A stretch of DNA of 24,885 bases from Lachnospiraceae bacterium (GCA_009774655.1 VSOD01000010.1:1-24885), one strand, 5' to 3'. Positions 7,612 through 13,504 are shown, counted from the stretch's first letter. The notes: a model not told the origin generated them from the sequence alone. Translations and numbers: made by a program.

Positions 7612-8672
7612 ATCATTTCTATGGCCTGTCTTAATTCTTCAATGGTCTTGTGGGTGTATGTGCGTGTCGTCAGTGAGCCGGAGGCGTGGCCGATCAGACG
7701 GTCAATGCATACCTGATTGACACCGGCGCTGTCCAAAAGGGATGTAAACGTATGCCTGCAGTCGTGCGGGGTATGGTAGGTGGTGATCCCGATGGATCTT
7801 AAAGTTGACTTGAACAGTCTGGTGTATGTCTGGGCAGTGGCAGGCCTTTCTTTAATGATGAACAGGATCCCATGGTTTTCTTCCAGCCTGTGTTCCACGA
7901 AGTGGCGTATCTTGGAATGGATAGGCACGATCCTGTTTTTGCCGGCTGCAGTCTTTAAGCCGCCTTTGAAGGTACCGGCTGTCAGGTCGATATCCTCTGT
8001 TGGCATCTGGATTAGTTCCGAAACTCTCCACCCGGAATAGATATAGATCAGGATGCTGTCTACCCATGGAACATCCTTATTATCCCAGAGGGTTTGTAGT
8101 TCGGTAGCGGTGAAGGGAACGCCGGGTGTATCGTCCTCGGCTACAGTGATAGATGCAAAGGTGGCATAGCCCTTTTCTGTGATGTCGTTTTGCAGGGCGA
8201 ATTTATCCATCTGCGTGAATAGGTTCTTTATGTGCTCCTGCATGGCATGAGATAAGGGCTTTCCTGATGACCCCTGCTGCCCCAGAACGGTCCGGAAGTC
8301 GTCCGCACGTAATTTTCTGTAGGCGAGGTCATATAATGCGCCACAGCGGCTGTAGGCTGATCTGGTACAGGCCATGGAACTTTGGGAGTATGTCTTTCCG
8401 CTTAATTCATACTTATTCTTGTAGAATTTCTCATAGAGTTGTGCGAAAGTTATATTCCGATCGGGGACACTGAAAGGATTCTTGTTATAGTCAGCGAGTG
8501 CGATCAGCGCTTCTTCCCGGTTGGGGAATCGCCCCAGAACGTCATAAATAGGGTAGTAGCGTTCGTCCATCCGTGTATTGACTCTCACTTCAAAAGGGTT
8601 CCTCCGCTTGCCGGACAGTTTTACAACGGAGCCGTATCCGTTGGGATTCTTAAGTGCTCTTCCTCTGGGCAT
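7608..8672 (-). CDS. Tyrosine recombinase / phage-type integrase
   Basis: The 354-residue protein has the order expected for an integrative-element integrase: a basic N-terminal arm-binding part (GYGSVVKLSGKRRNPFEVRV), a core-binding SAM-like domain (about 75-175), and a catalytic domain with Arg216 (SGWRVSEL), a lysine in the beta-hairpin (LKTAAGKNRIVPI), PHDCRHTF, an IGHAS histidine and the nucleophile Tyr339 (TRTYTHKT). All of the R-K-H-R-H-Y set appear present, so it should be active. It is close in style to Clostridia ICE/phage integrases. The start is supported by AGGAGG six bases upstream. It is flanked by paired TAGTGACA repeats and an 18-bp duplication. No excisionase gene was found in the element, so excision may depend on the host or a helper element. 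Confidence 0.93.
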   Translation of the reverse strand: MPRGRALKNPNGYGSVVKLSGKRRNPFEVRVNTRMDERYYPIYDVLGRFPNREEALIALADYNKNPFSVPDRNITFAQLYEKFYKNKYELSGKTYSQSSMACTRSAYSRCGALYDLAYRKLRADDFRTVLGQQGSSGKPLSHAMQEHIKNLFTQMDKFALQNDITEKGYATFASITVAEDDTPGVPFTATELQTLWDNKDVPWVDSILIYIYSGWRVSELIQMPTEDIDLTAGTFKGGLKTAAGKNRIVPIHSKIRHFVEHRLEENHGILFIIKERPATAQTYTRLFKSTLRSIGITTYHTPHDCRHTFTSLLDSAGVNQVCIDRLIGHASGSLTTRTYTHKTIEELRQAIEMI

Positions 8673-8713
8673 GATGGTACCTCCTGAAAAATGGGTATAA
8701 AAAATACACCCTA

Positions 8714-8829
8714 TTGCATGGATGTACCAGAATGTGCTATAGTATCAGTGTCGAGTTGATTCTATAGCAGGTGCATCCTGTTAATAGTTTCGGGGCCGCT
8801 CTGGTGCTGGTAACATCGGAGCGGTTTTT
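8714..8829 (+). ncRNA. Candidate small RNA between integrase and toxin modules
   Basis: A promoter-like pair TTGCAT (8714-8719), 18 bp, TATAGT (8738-8743) is followed after about 50 bp by a strong terminator at 8796-8829, with no open frame between. The predicted RNA would be about 80 nt. TGCTATAG (8735-8742) and CTATAGCA (8762-8769) form an 8-bp inverted repeat over the -10 and start site, which could be an operator or an RNA stem. The region also lies divergently upstream of the integrase, so the inverted repeat may instead control the integrase promoter. Confidence 0.35.
8796..8829 (+). terminator. Strong intrinsic terminator before the first toxin module
   Basis: Arms 8796-8806 and 8814-8824 pair over 11 bp (CCGCTC with GAGCGG at the base, including two G-U pairs above), with a 7-nt loop and five T residues directly after. 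It ends five bases before the -35 box of the first antitoxin RNA. Confidence 0.8.
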
Positions 8830-8833
8830 CTGT

Positions 8834-8862
8834 TTGACAGAATTTTGCATATTGGTTATAAT
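8834..8862 (+). promoter_or_regulatory. Promoter of antitoxin RNA 1
   Basis: Consensus sigma-A promoter: TTGACA (8834-8839), exactly 17 bp, TATAAT (8857-8862). It drives a short RNA toward the toxin 1 gene. Confidence 0.88.
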
Positions 8863-8868
8863 ATGCTT

Positions 8869-8965
8869 AACAAGAGAGCCGAAAGCTGGATACGGCCAGC
8901 CGCCGGAGAATAATTAACTACGTAAAGTAGCGCCTTATCTTACCAGGACGAGGGCGCTACTTTTT
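8869..8965 (+). ncRNA. Antitoxin RNA of module 1
   Basis: This is an inferred RNA of about 97 nt from the promoter at 8834-8862 to the hairpin formed by AAAGTAGCGCC (8924-8934) and GGCGCTACTTT (8953-8963), followed by Ts. It has no open frame with a ribosome binding site. Near its 5' end GCTGG and CCAGC can form a small stem. Its 3' end is complementary to the end of the toxin 1 message, because both RNAs share the terminator in opposite directions. This is the arrangement of type I antitoxins such as RatA and the SR RNAs of Bacillus. Confidence 0.7.
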
Positions 8966-9043
8966 GCGTTTGATGTTGATAACAAGAGTTATAACGGCGC
9001 AAAGCATAATTACGAATGTGAATAAGTCACTGTATGTAACCAT
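8957..9043 (-). CDS. Holin-like toxin peptide 1 (type I toxin, 28 aa)
   Basis: The 28-residue peptide begins MVTYSDLFTFVIMLCAV and ends INIKRKK. It has the layout of the putative holin-like toxin family (Hol_Tox; relatives of Bacillus TxpA and BsrE): a short M-x-T-Y lead, a single membrane helix from about residue 7 to 23, and a lysine-rich tail. Such peptides insert in the cytoplasmic membrane and depolarise it when not held off by an antisense RNA. AAAGGGGGC lies seven bases before the ATG. The stop codon sits inside the shared terminator hairpin. It is the most diverged of the three copies here (MVTYSD instead of MSTYEE). Confidence 0.82.
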   Translation of the reverse strand: MVTYSDLFTFVIMLCAVITLVINIKRKK

Positions 9044-9110
9044 AGCACCAGCCCCCTTTCTTTCGTCCGGTGGCTGACGTAATCGCCCCTTCGGCTCCCT
9101 TGGTAAACAT

Positions 9111-9123
9111 ATTATATTGTCAA
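9111..9123 (-). promoter_or_regulatory. Promoter of toxin 1 message
   Basis: On the minus strand TATAAT (9116-9111) begins the motif TATAATATGTTTACCAAG. Directly before it, with one base between, is TTGACA (9123-9118), too close to act as its -35 box. No good -35 sits 17 bp upstream. The same fused TTGACAATATAATATG is found at all three toxins. The message would have a ~60-nt leader. Confidence 0.6.
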
Positions 9124-9137
9124 TGTACGAATCCCCA

Positions 9138-9166
9138 TTGAAATTGTGGGATGGATTGGGTATAAT
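9138..9166 (+). promoter_or_regulatory. Promoter of antitoxin RNA 2
   Basis: TTGAAA (9138-9143), 17 bp, TATAAT (9161-9166), followed by ATGCTTAACAAG exactly as in module 1. Confidence 0.85.
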
Positions 9167-9172
9167 ATGCTT

Positions 9173-9277
9173 AACAAGACAGCCGATAAGGAAGGTCAAG
9201 TCTTCCCGTTCCGGCGATATAACGTATCTAAGTAGAGCCGCTTATCTTACCAGGACAGAGCGGCTTTACTTATTTTT
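9173..9277 (+). ncRNA. Antitoxin RNA of module 2
   Basis: An inferred RNA of about 105 nt ending at a 12-bp hairpin (9230-9241 with 9260-9271, one G-U pair) followed by ATTTTT. An internal stem GGAAG/CTTCC sits near the 5' end. The 3' part is antisense to the end of the toxin 2 gene. Confidence 0.7.
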
Positions 9278-9346
9278 CAGATTCAGAATTGCCACGATCA
9301 GTAGCGCCACGGTTAAGATCACCATGAATTCTTCATATGTACTCAT
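9266..9346 (-). CDS. Holin-like toxin peptide 2 (type I toxin, 26 aa)
   Basis: The peptide starts MSTYEEFMVILTVALLIVAI and ends LNLKNK. This is a typical Hol_Tox sequence: MSTYE lead, one membrane helix, short basic tail. AAAGGTG is the ribosome binding site, nine bases before the ATG. The gene is too short for routine gene callers, but the family signature, the ribosome binding site and the convergent antisense RNA support it. The stop lies in the terminator stem shared with antitoxin RNA 2. Confidence 0.88.
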   Translation of the reverse strand: MSTYEEFMVILTVALLIVAILNLKNK

Positions 9347-9416
9347 AAGCACCACACCTTTCCGCAAGACTCGGAACGGGGTGCACAGCCGCCCTATCGG
9401 CTGCCTTGGTAAACAT

Positions 9417-9429
9417 ATTATATTGTCAA
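9417..9429 (-). promoter_or_regulatory. Promoter of toxin 2 message
   Basis: Minus-strand TATAAT at 9422-9417 with TTGACA one base before it, the same fused motif as in module 1. The leader contains AGCCG and CGGCT, which can form a small hairpin near the 5' end. Confidence 0.6.
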
Positions 9430-9443
9430 AGTGCGATTATATA

Positions 9444-9472
9444 TTGCAATTAAGTATTGGATTGCTTATAAT
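9444..9472 (+). promoter_or_regulatory. Promoter of antitoxin RNA 3
   Basis: TTGCAA (9444-9449), 17 bp, TATAAT (9467-9472), followed by ATGCTTAACAAG as in the other two modules. Confidence 0.85.
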
Positions 9473-9478
9473 ATGCTT

Positions 9479-9579
9479 AACAAGGAAGTCGATACGATAG
9501 CTTACACCTATCCGTTTCCGGCGCAATAAAGACTAAAAAATAGCACCTTTACTTTGTCAGAGCGGGGGTGCTATTTTTT
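9479..9579 (+). ncRNA. Antitoxin RNA of module 3
   Basis: An inferred RNA of about 100 nt ending at a perfect 13-bp bidirectional terminator (AAAAAATAGCACC at 9535-9547 with its complement at 9567-9579). GATAG and CTATC form a small stem near the 5' end. The 3' end is antisense to the end of the toxin 3 gene. Confidence 0.7.
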
Positions 9580-9654
9580 ATTTTTCATGTTCAGAATGGC
9601 TACGATCAGTAAAGCAAAAGTAAGTATGATCTGTAATTCCTCATATGTACTCAT
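9571..9654 (-). CDS. Holin-like toxin peptide 3 (type I toxin, 27 aa)
   Basis: The peptide starts MSTYEELQIILTFALLIVAI and ends LNMKNKK. It is very similar to toxin 2 and has the same Hol_Tox plan of one membrane helix and a lysine-rich end. It has the best ribosome binding site of the three, AAGGAGGC, about nine bases before the ATG. The TAG stop is part of the 13-bp terminator stem. Confidence 0.88.
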   Translation of the reverse strand: MSTYEELQIILTFALLIVAILNMKNKK

Positions 9655-9725
9655 AAAAAACGCCTCCTTCCTTCCAAGGCTCGGAACGGAGGTATTCACA
9701 CCCTATCGGCTCCCTAGGTAAGCAT

Positions 9726-9738
9726 ATTATATTGTCAA
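9726..9738 (-). promoter_or_regulatory. Promoter of toxin 3 message
   Basis: Minus-strand TATAAT at 9731-9726 with TTGACA one base before it. It overlaps the presumed start of the divergent zinc-ribbon gene, so the two cannot be expressed independently. Confidence 0.58.
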
Positions 9739-10352
9739 TGTCCTATGTGCCTCTGTGCCCCATTGGAAACGCGGAAGAAGAGATCAAGTATTATGATATG
9801 CTGTATGACTTTACCAGTGTGGTCACAAAAGCGAATGAACAGTCATGCAGGGGAATGACACCAAAACATATATCCGGTATGTTAAGGCGGTCAGCGGAAG
9901 CATTCTGTGAGTTATGCATGATTGACACGATCACGGGAGGTAAAGGGCCGGATGCAGTACAGGAGAAAGCACAGGAAAAACCGGCAGCGCATAAGGAGGA
10001 AACGGCGGCGCCTGAACAGGAAGCCGGATTGGAACCGCAACAGGAAGAGCAGCCGGTCCCGGACAATTTCCTCCGCATCGACAGGAGCGGCTGGGGACTG
10101 TGCCCGGTATGCAGCACCAGAGTCTTGAAAGTGACCGCGACAACACGGTTGGAAAACTTCCCGGTATTCTGTAAGCGGTGCAGGGCTGACCATCTGGTAA
10201 ACTGGTGGAACGCGGATAACCAGAGGATTCTGTACAGAAGATATGTCAATGACCGGTATCTGCGGGAGCAGGCGCCTAAAGGCACAGGACTGACCAGCTT
10301 CCGGAATACCGGATCGAGTGCGACGGAGAGGGTAGCTGTAGGAAGGGCATAA
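9738..10352 (+). CDS. Cysteine-rich KTR-type zinc-ribbon protein with novel N-terminal region
   Basis: The 204-residue protein has three parts. Residues 1-68 (MSYVPLCPIGN..., YYDMLYDFTSVVTKANEQSC..., MLRRSAEAFCELCMIDT) are not recognised. Residues about 69-112 are a low-complexity E/Q/P/A linker. Residues about 115-160 match the Cys_rich_KTR family: WGLCPVCS, ENFPVFCKRC, with Cys122, Cys125, Cys145 and Cys148 as likely zinc ligands. Cys_rich_KTR proteins are common small cargo of Clostridia mobile elements, with no known role; nucleic-acid binding is only a guess. The start is uncertain. ATG 9738 (or TTG 9732) has no ribosome binding site and lies in the toxin 3 promoter, so the true front may have been replaced when the toxin array arrived. 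Downstream ATG 9798 is an alternative. Confidence 0.65.
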   Translation: MSYVPLCPIGNAEEEIKYYDMLYDFTSVVTKANEQSCRGMTPKHISGMLRRSAEAFCELCMIDTITGGKGPDAVQEKAQEKPAAHKEETAAPEQEAGLEPQQEEQPVPDNFLRIDRSGWGLCPVCSTRVLKVTATTRLENFPVFCKRCRADHLVNWWNADNQRILYRRYVNDRYLREQAPKGTGLTSFRNTGSSATERVAVGRA

Positions 10353-10395
10353 GCGTTCTGTTTTATGCTGATGAAATGTCGAGGTGTGTACTTCA

Positions 10396-10415
10396 CTAGT
10401 GACACGCTAGTGACA
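10396..10415. repeat. Right TAGTGACA pair (candidate integrase arm sites)
   Basis: CTAGTGACA at 10396-10404 and again at 10407-10415, 11 bp apart and in the same orientation as the left pair at 7554-7573. Confidence 0.6.
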
Positions 10416-10420
10416 GACCA

Positions 10421-10449
10421 TTGCCGAAAGTGGCGTAAAATGGTATGAT
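10421..10449 (+). promoter_or_regulatory. Promoter facing the DUF975-regulator-kinase operon
   Basis: TTGCCG (10421-10426), 17 bp, TATGAT (10444-10449). The stretch GGCGTAAAATGGTATGAT is identical in the rarA promoter at 15135-15152, so this looks like a common promoter type of the host. It lies just inside the right 18-bp repeat. Confidence 0.7.
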
Positions 10450-10461
10450 CTGGTTATACCT

Positions 10462-10479
10462 GATTTAAGAATAGATTAA
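10462..10479. repeat. Right copy of the 18-bp direct repeat: candidate attR or operator
   Basis: Identical to 7435-7452. Here the repeat continues as TTTAAG-N5-ATTAAG, two half-sites 11 bp apart, and a further TTTAAG lies at 10498. It sits just past the expected transcription start of the operon, where a bound response regulator would repress. Attachment site and operator are both possible, and may be the same sequence. Confidence 0.55.
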
Positions 10480-10596
10480 GGTTTCCGCGGTTTTTGTTTA
10501 AGAAACAGATGGTATCCTTATTACAAAAGTAGGGCGGAAAACAGTTGTAATAGATTGATTTTCGGTAAATAAAGAACAATGGAGACTAAAAAGTGA

Positions 10597-10632
10597 ATAC
10601 CTGTAAAATTTAGGGGGGGGGTAAACAGGTAT
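10597..10632 (+). promoter_or_regulatory. Hairpin around a G9 ribosome binding site of the DUF975 gene
   Basis: ATACCTGT (10597-10604) and ACAGGTAT (10625-10632) are perfect 8-bp complements. The loop carries a run of nine G (10613-10621), the only purine-rich ribosome binding site available. The right arm includes the first two bases of the ATG at 10631. Folding would hide the start codon, so translation may be controlled here. Confidence 0.6.
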
Positions 10633-11485
10633 GTGGACAAGAAGAGAACTAAAACAGCAGGCGAAAGAGGCCCTGCAGAGGAATTACTGGAAGAGTGTGC
10701 TGGTGGCACTGGTTTTAATGGTACTGGGTGGGAACTGGATCGGCAATGTATTTTCCTCTGCATCCGGGGTGCCGGCTAAAGTGAGTTCGGCTGTGGTGGA
10801 GGAAACATCCATGGCAGATGAGGATATGAGTGGAAACATTGGCGGAAGCGAAAATCTGGCAACGATTATTTTAATGGAAGATGATACGCCGGAGACTATT
10901 TATAATAAAAATACAGATGATATGAATGGAACAGAAGAATTTATAGGATTTATCGTCGGTTTTATCATTATGCTTGTTATTTTTTTGATTGTATTCCTGA
11001 TAATGATTGCGATCATGCTGATATATGAAATTCTGCTGGTCTTTCCTTTGATTGTAGGAGCGGGCCGGTTTATGTTAAAGAGCCTGGATGGCCGGGCAGA
11101 GGTAAAGGATGTGGCTTACGGCTTTGACCATTCTTACAGGAATGTTGTGAAGACCATGTTCCATACGCAGTTATCCATATTTTTATGGGCACTGTTATTT
11201 TTAATTCCCGGGATTTATAAGCAGTATCAATACCGGATGGTGGAATATATTCTGGCAGAGCATCCTGATATGCCTTATAAAGAGGCGATGAAGATGAGCA
11301 GGGATATGATGAATGGACAGAAGTGGAATGCGTTTGTGTTGGATCTGTCCTTTATTCTGTGGGAGATGCTCGGGGTATTGACCTGCGGACTGGTGCACAT
11401 TTTCTATGTGGCGCCGTACCATTGTCTGACCAATGCAGCACTGTACCGCAGACTCTGTTCCATACGGGACGGGCAGTGTGCATAA
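10631..11485 (+). CDS. DUF975 family integral membrane protein
   Basis: The 284-residue protein begins with the DUF975 signature RRELKQQAKEALQRNYWKSV, then a membrane helix (about 21-41), an exposed acidic Ser/Glu/Asp-rich segment (about 45-103) and a very hydrophobic double helix (about 104-145: FIGFIVGFIIMLVIFLIVFL and on). Further helices lie at about 182-197 and 235-265, separated by the conserved GRFMLKSLDGRAEVKDVAYGF region and AEHPDMPYKEAMKMSRDMMNG. The family has no proven function; it is widespread in Firmicutes and often lies by envelope-stress regulators. The acidic insert is longer than I would expect for the family. Thirty-nine bases separate it from the response regulator, and it probably shares its transcript, so it may be a target or partner of the two-component system. 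Confidence 0.85.
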   Translation: MWTRRELKQQAKEALQRNYWKSVLVALVLMVLGGNWIGNVFSSASGVPAKVSSAVVEETSMADEDMSGNIGGSENLATIILMEDDTPETIYNKNTDDMNGTEEFIGFIVGFIIMLVIFLIVFLIMIAIMLIYEILLVFPLIVGAGRFMLKSLDGRAEVKDVAYGFDHSYRNVVKTMFHTQLSIFLWALLFLIPGIYKQYQYRMVEYILAEHPDMPYKEAMKMSRDMMNGQKWNAFVLDLSFILWEMLGVLTCGLVHIFYVAPYHCLTNAALYRRLCSIRDGQCA

Positions 11486-11524
11486 CAGGCTGCATAATAA
11501 AGAATACAAAGAGGAGTGGCAAAC

Positions 11525-12229
11525 ATGGGATACAGGATATTGATCGCAGACGATGAGGCGGAGATCAGGGATCTCCTTCGTCTGTATCTGGAAAAGGACG
11601 GGTACGAGGTGCTGGAGGCAGCTGACGGTCTCGAGACGATGGAACGGGTAAAGAAGGAGGAACCGGATCTGCTGCTTTTGGATATTATGATGCCGGGGCT
11701 GGATGGATACCGTGTGTTACGTAATGTGAGGGAGAACAGTAATATTCCGGTCATCATGCTGTCGGCTAAAGGAACGAATACGGATAAGATCTTGGGGCTT
11801 GATCTTGGAGCGGATGATTATATTACGAAACCTTTTGAACCGCTTGAGGCGGTCGCCAGAGTGAACTCCAACATTCGCCGTTTTTACTCGCTGGGCGCGG
11901 GAGCCGACAAGAGTAAAAAGGTGAAGGAGCTGCGGGCGGGAGATCTGTGCCTTGATCCGGAGGCATGTCTTGTATACCGCGGGGAGGAAGTGATAGAGCT
12001 GACGTCCATTGAGTTCAAGATCCTGCGGCTTTTTATGGAGGAGCCGGGCAAGGTATTTACCAAGCAGCAGATCTATGAGAATGCCTGGGGTGATGAGTAT
12101 ATGGCATCCGACAACAGTGTGATGGTTGGTATTTCGAAGCTGCGGACGAAGCTGGAGCATAATGGTAAGGAGTACATCAAGACCATAAGAGGGCTGGGAT
12201 ACCGCCTGGAGAAGGACGAGAGGTTATAA
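11525..12229 (+). CDS. OmpR/PhoB-family response regulator
   Basis: The 234-residue protein has an N-terminal receiver domain with acidic pair Asp9/Asp10, phosphoacceptor Asp53 (LLLLDIMMPG), switch Ser80 and Lys102 (ITKPFEP). A winged-helix DNA-binding domain follows from about residue 135 (ELTSIEFKILRLF..., GKVFTKQQIYENAW, VGISKLRTKLE, IKTIRGLGYRLE). The start at 11525 has AGAGGAG nine bases upstream; the in-frame GTG at 11516 lies inside that site. It is six bases before the histidine kinase and clearly co-expressed. Direct TTAAG repeats before DUF975 (10464-10480) are its likely binding site, which would give autoregulation. The overall likeness is to VanR-type regulators of envelope stress, but the signal is unknown. 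Confidence 0.96.
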   Translation: MGYRILIADDEAEIRDLLRLYLEKDGYEVLEAADGLETMERVKKEEPDLLLLDIMMPGLDGYRVLRNVRENSNIPVIMLSAKGTNTDKILGLDLGADDYITKPFEPLEAVARVNSNIRRFYSLGAGADKSKKVKELRAGDLCLDPEACLVYRGEEVIELTSIEFKILRLFMEEPGKVFTKQQIYENAWGDEYMASDNSVMVGISKLRTKLEHNGKEYIKTIRGLGYRLEKDERL

Positions 12230-12235
12230 AGGCAT

Positions 12236-13402
12236 ATGGGAAGTAACGGCAGAGCAGGTGCAAAGAGGTCTCTTAGATGGTTCCTGATCAAAAGATTCCT
12301 GTTTGTCATGTTCTTTATCTACGCCAGTGAAGAAGCAATCGGATTCCTCTATCAGAAACTGACTATGGAAACAGCAGATATTTTATCCGGACTGCAGATT
12401 TCGATCAGTGGCGGTGGGAATCCTGTCTCTTTTGCGTTGCAGACGTTATTATATTCTATGGCGACACTTCTTCCGGGGACGATATCCGGCTATGTGCAGG
12501 GAAGTATCGGCAAACTGATGGGAGATTCGCTGCGTATTGCAGTGACATCACCACTGTTCACCGGCAGATGGGGAGTGGCTTTGCGGATCATAGTCATCGT
12601 GGTGGTGCTGGTGATACTGTTTATCAGTCTGTTGCCTTGGATGATCGGTGCATTCTATTACTATTATGTAGTGACTAAGAAAGTCAATGAACTGATAGAA
12701 GAGGAAAAAGCGCAACAGCTTGCCTACGACCGGCAGAGAAATCTGCTGTTATCTGATATAGCACATGACATTAAGACACCGCTCACAACATTGTGCGGCT
12801 ACAGCAAGGCACTGTCTGACGGCGTAGTGAAAGAGGAAGAGAAACGGCAGGAATATCTGGCGGCTATTTACAGTAAATCCATGCGGATGAATGAGCTGAT
12901 CACACTGTTATTCGAGTATGTGAAAATGGACAGCAGCGGTTTTGAACTGCACAGGGAAGCGGACGATCTGGGGGAGCTTGTCAGAGAATGTACGGCAGCG
13001 GTATATACCGACTTCGAGGAAAAGAAAATAGCGCTTGTTATAGATATCTCGGAAGAACCCATGCCCTGCCTGGTGGATAAGGTTCAGATGACACGTGCTA
13101 TTACAAATCTGCTCCATAACGCTGTCCGTTATGGAAAGGAAGGCGGTAAGGCATTGGTACGGCTGGAGGACTATTGTTTTACGGTGGCGGATGACGGCAT
13201 GGCCATTGACAGAGAGTTTGCGGAACATATTTTTGAACCGTTCAGCAGGGCGGACAAGGCTCGGTGCACTACCGGCGGCAGCGGGCTGGGACTCAGCATT
13301 GCCCATAAAATTGTACAGATGCATAATGGAGAGCTTTGTGTTAAACTGGATTATGGACAGGGATACACGAAGGCATTTCAGATTTGGATGCCGTCAAGTT
13401 AG
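12236..13402 (+). CDS. Membrane sensor histidine kinase, partner of the upstream regulator
   Basis: The 388-residue protein has a basic N-terminus, a first membrane helix (about 15-33), an extracellular domain of roughly 75 residues, and a second helix (about 112-146) ending in a run of tyrosines. The cytoplasmic part has a HisKA domain with phosphorylated His177 (SDIAHDIKTPLTTLCGYSKA) and a HATPase_c domain with N box NLLHNAVRY, G1 VADDGMAID, F box IFEPFSRAD and G2 GGSGLGLSIAHKIV. All catalytic motifs are present. The layout resembles VanS-like kinases that sense the cell surface. The ATG follows the regulator stop by six bases; the ribosome binding site GAGAGG lies in the end of the regulator gene. 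Confidence 0.95.
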   Translation: MGSNGRAGAKRSLRWFLIKRFLFVMFFIYASEEAIGFLYQKLTMETADILSGLQISISGGGNPVSFALQTLLYSMATLLPGTISGYVQGSIGKLMGDSLRIAVTSPLFTGRWGVALRIIVIVVVLVILFISLLPWMIGAFYYYYVVTKKVNELIEEEKAQQLAYDRQRNLLLSDIAHDIKTPLTTLCGYSKALSDGVVKEEEKRQEYLAAIYSKSMRMNELITLLFEYVKMDSSGFELHREADDLGELVRECTAAVYTDFEEKKIALVIDISEEPMPCLVDKVQMTRAITNLLHNAVRYGKEGGKALVRLEDYCFTVADDGMAIDREFAEHIFEPFSRADKARCTTGGSGLGLSIAHKIVQMHNGELCVKLDYGQGYTKAFQIWMPSS

Positions 13403-13504
13403 GACTTTTTGTACAGAGATTTGGAGGACGGAGTGCCGGTTATGACCAGTTGATAGTCTGTGTACTGTCCCATCGACATATAGATTCCTTATAAAGATAA
13501 AATG

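Noticed and set aside
8957..9199. An 80-codon version of toxin 1 starting upstream
   Set aside because: The longer frame runs through the toxin promoter and leader. The 28-codon form starting at 9043 has the ribosome binding site and matches the two sibling peptides.
9117..9500. 127-codon plus-strand frame across modules 1 and 2
   Set aside because: It crosses two promoters and a terminator, has no ribosome binding site, and contains translated repeat sequence, so it is not a gene.
8857..9740. Regularly repeated TATAATATG blocks as a CRISPR-like array
   Set aside because: Spacing is about 300 bp, copies alternate in strand, and each is explained as a promoter of a toxin or antitoxin RNA.
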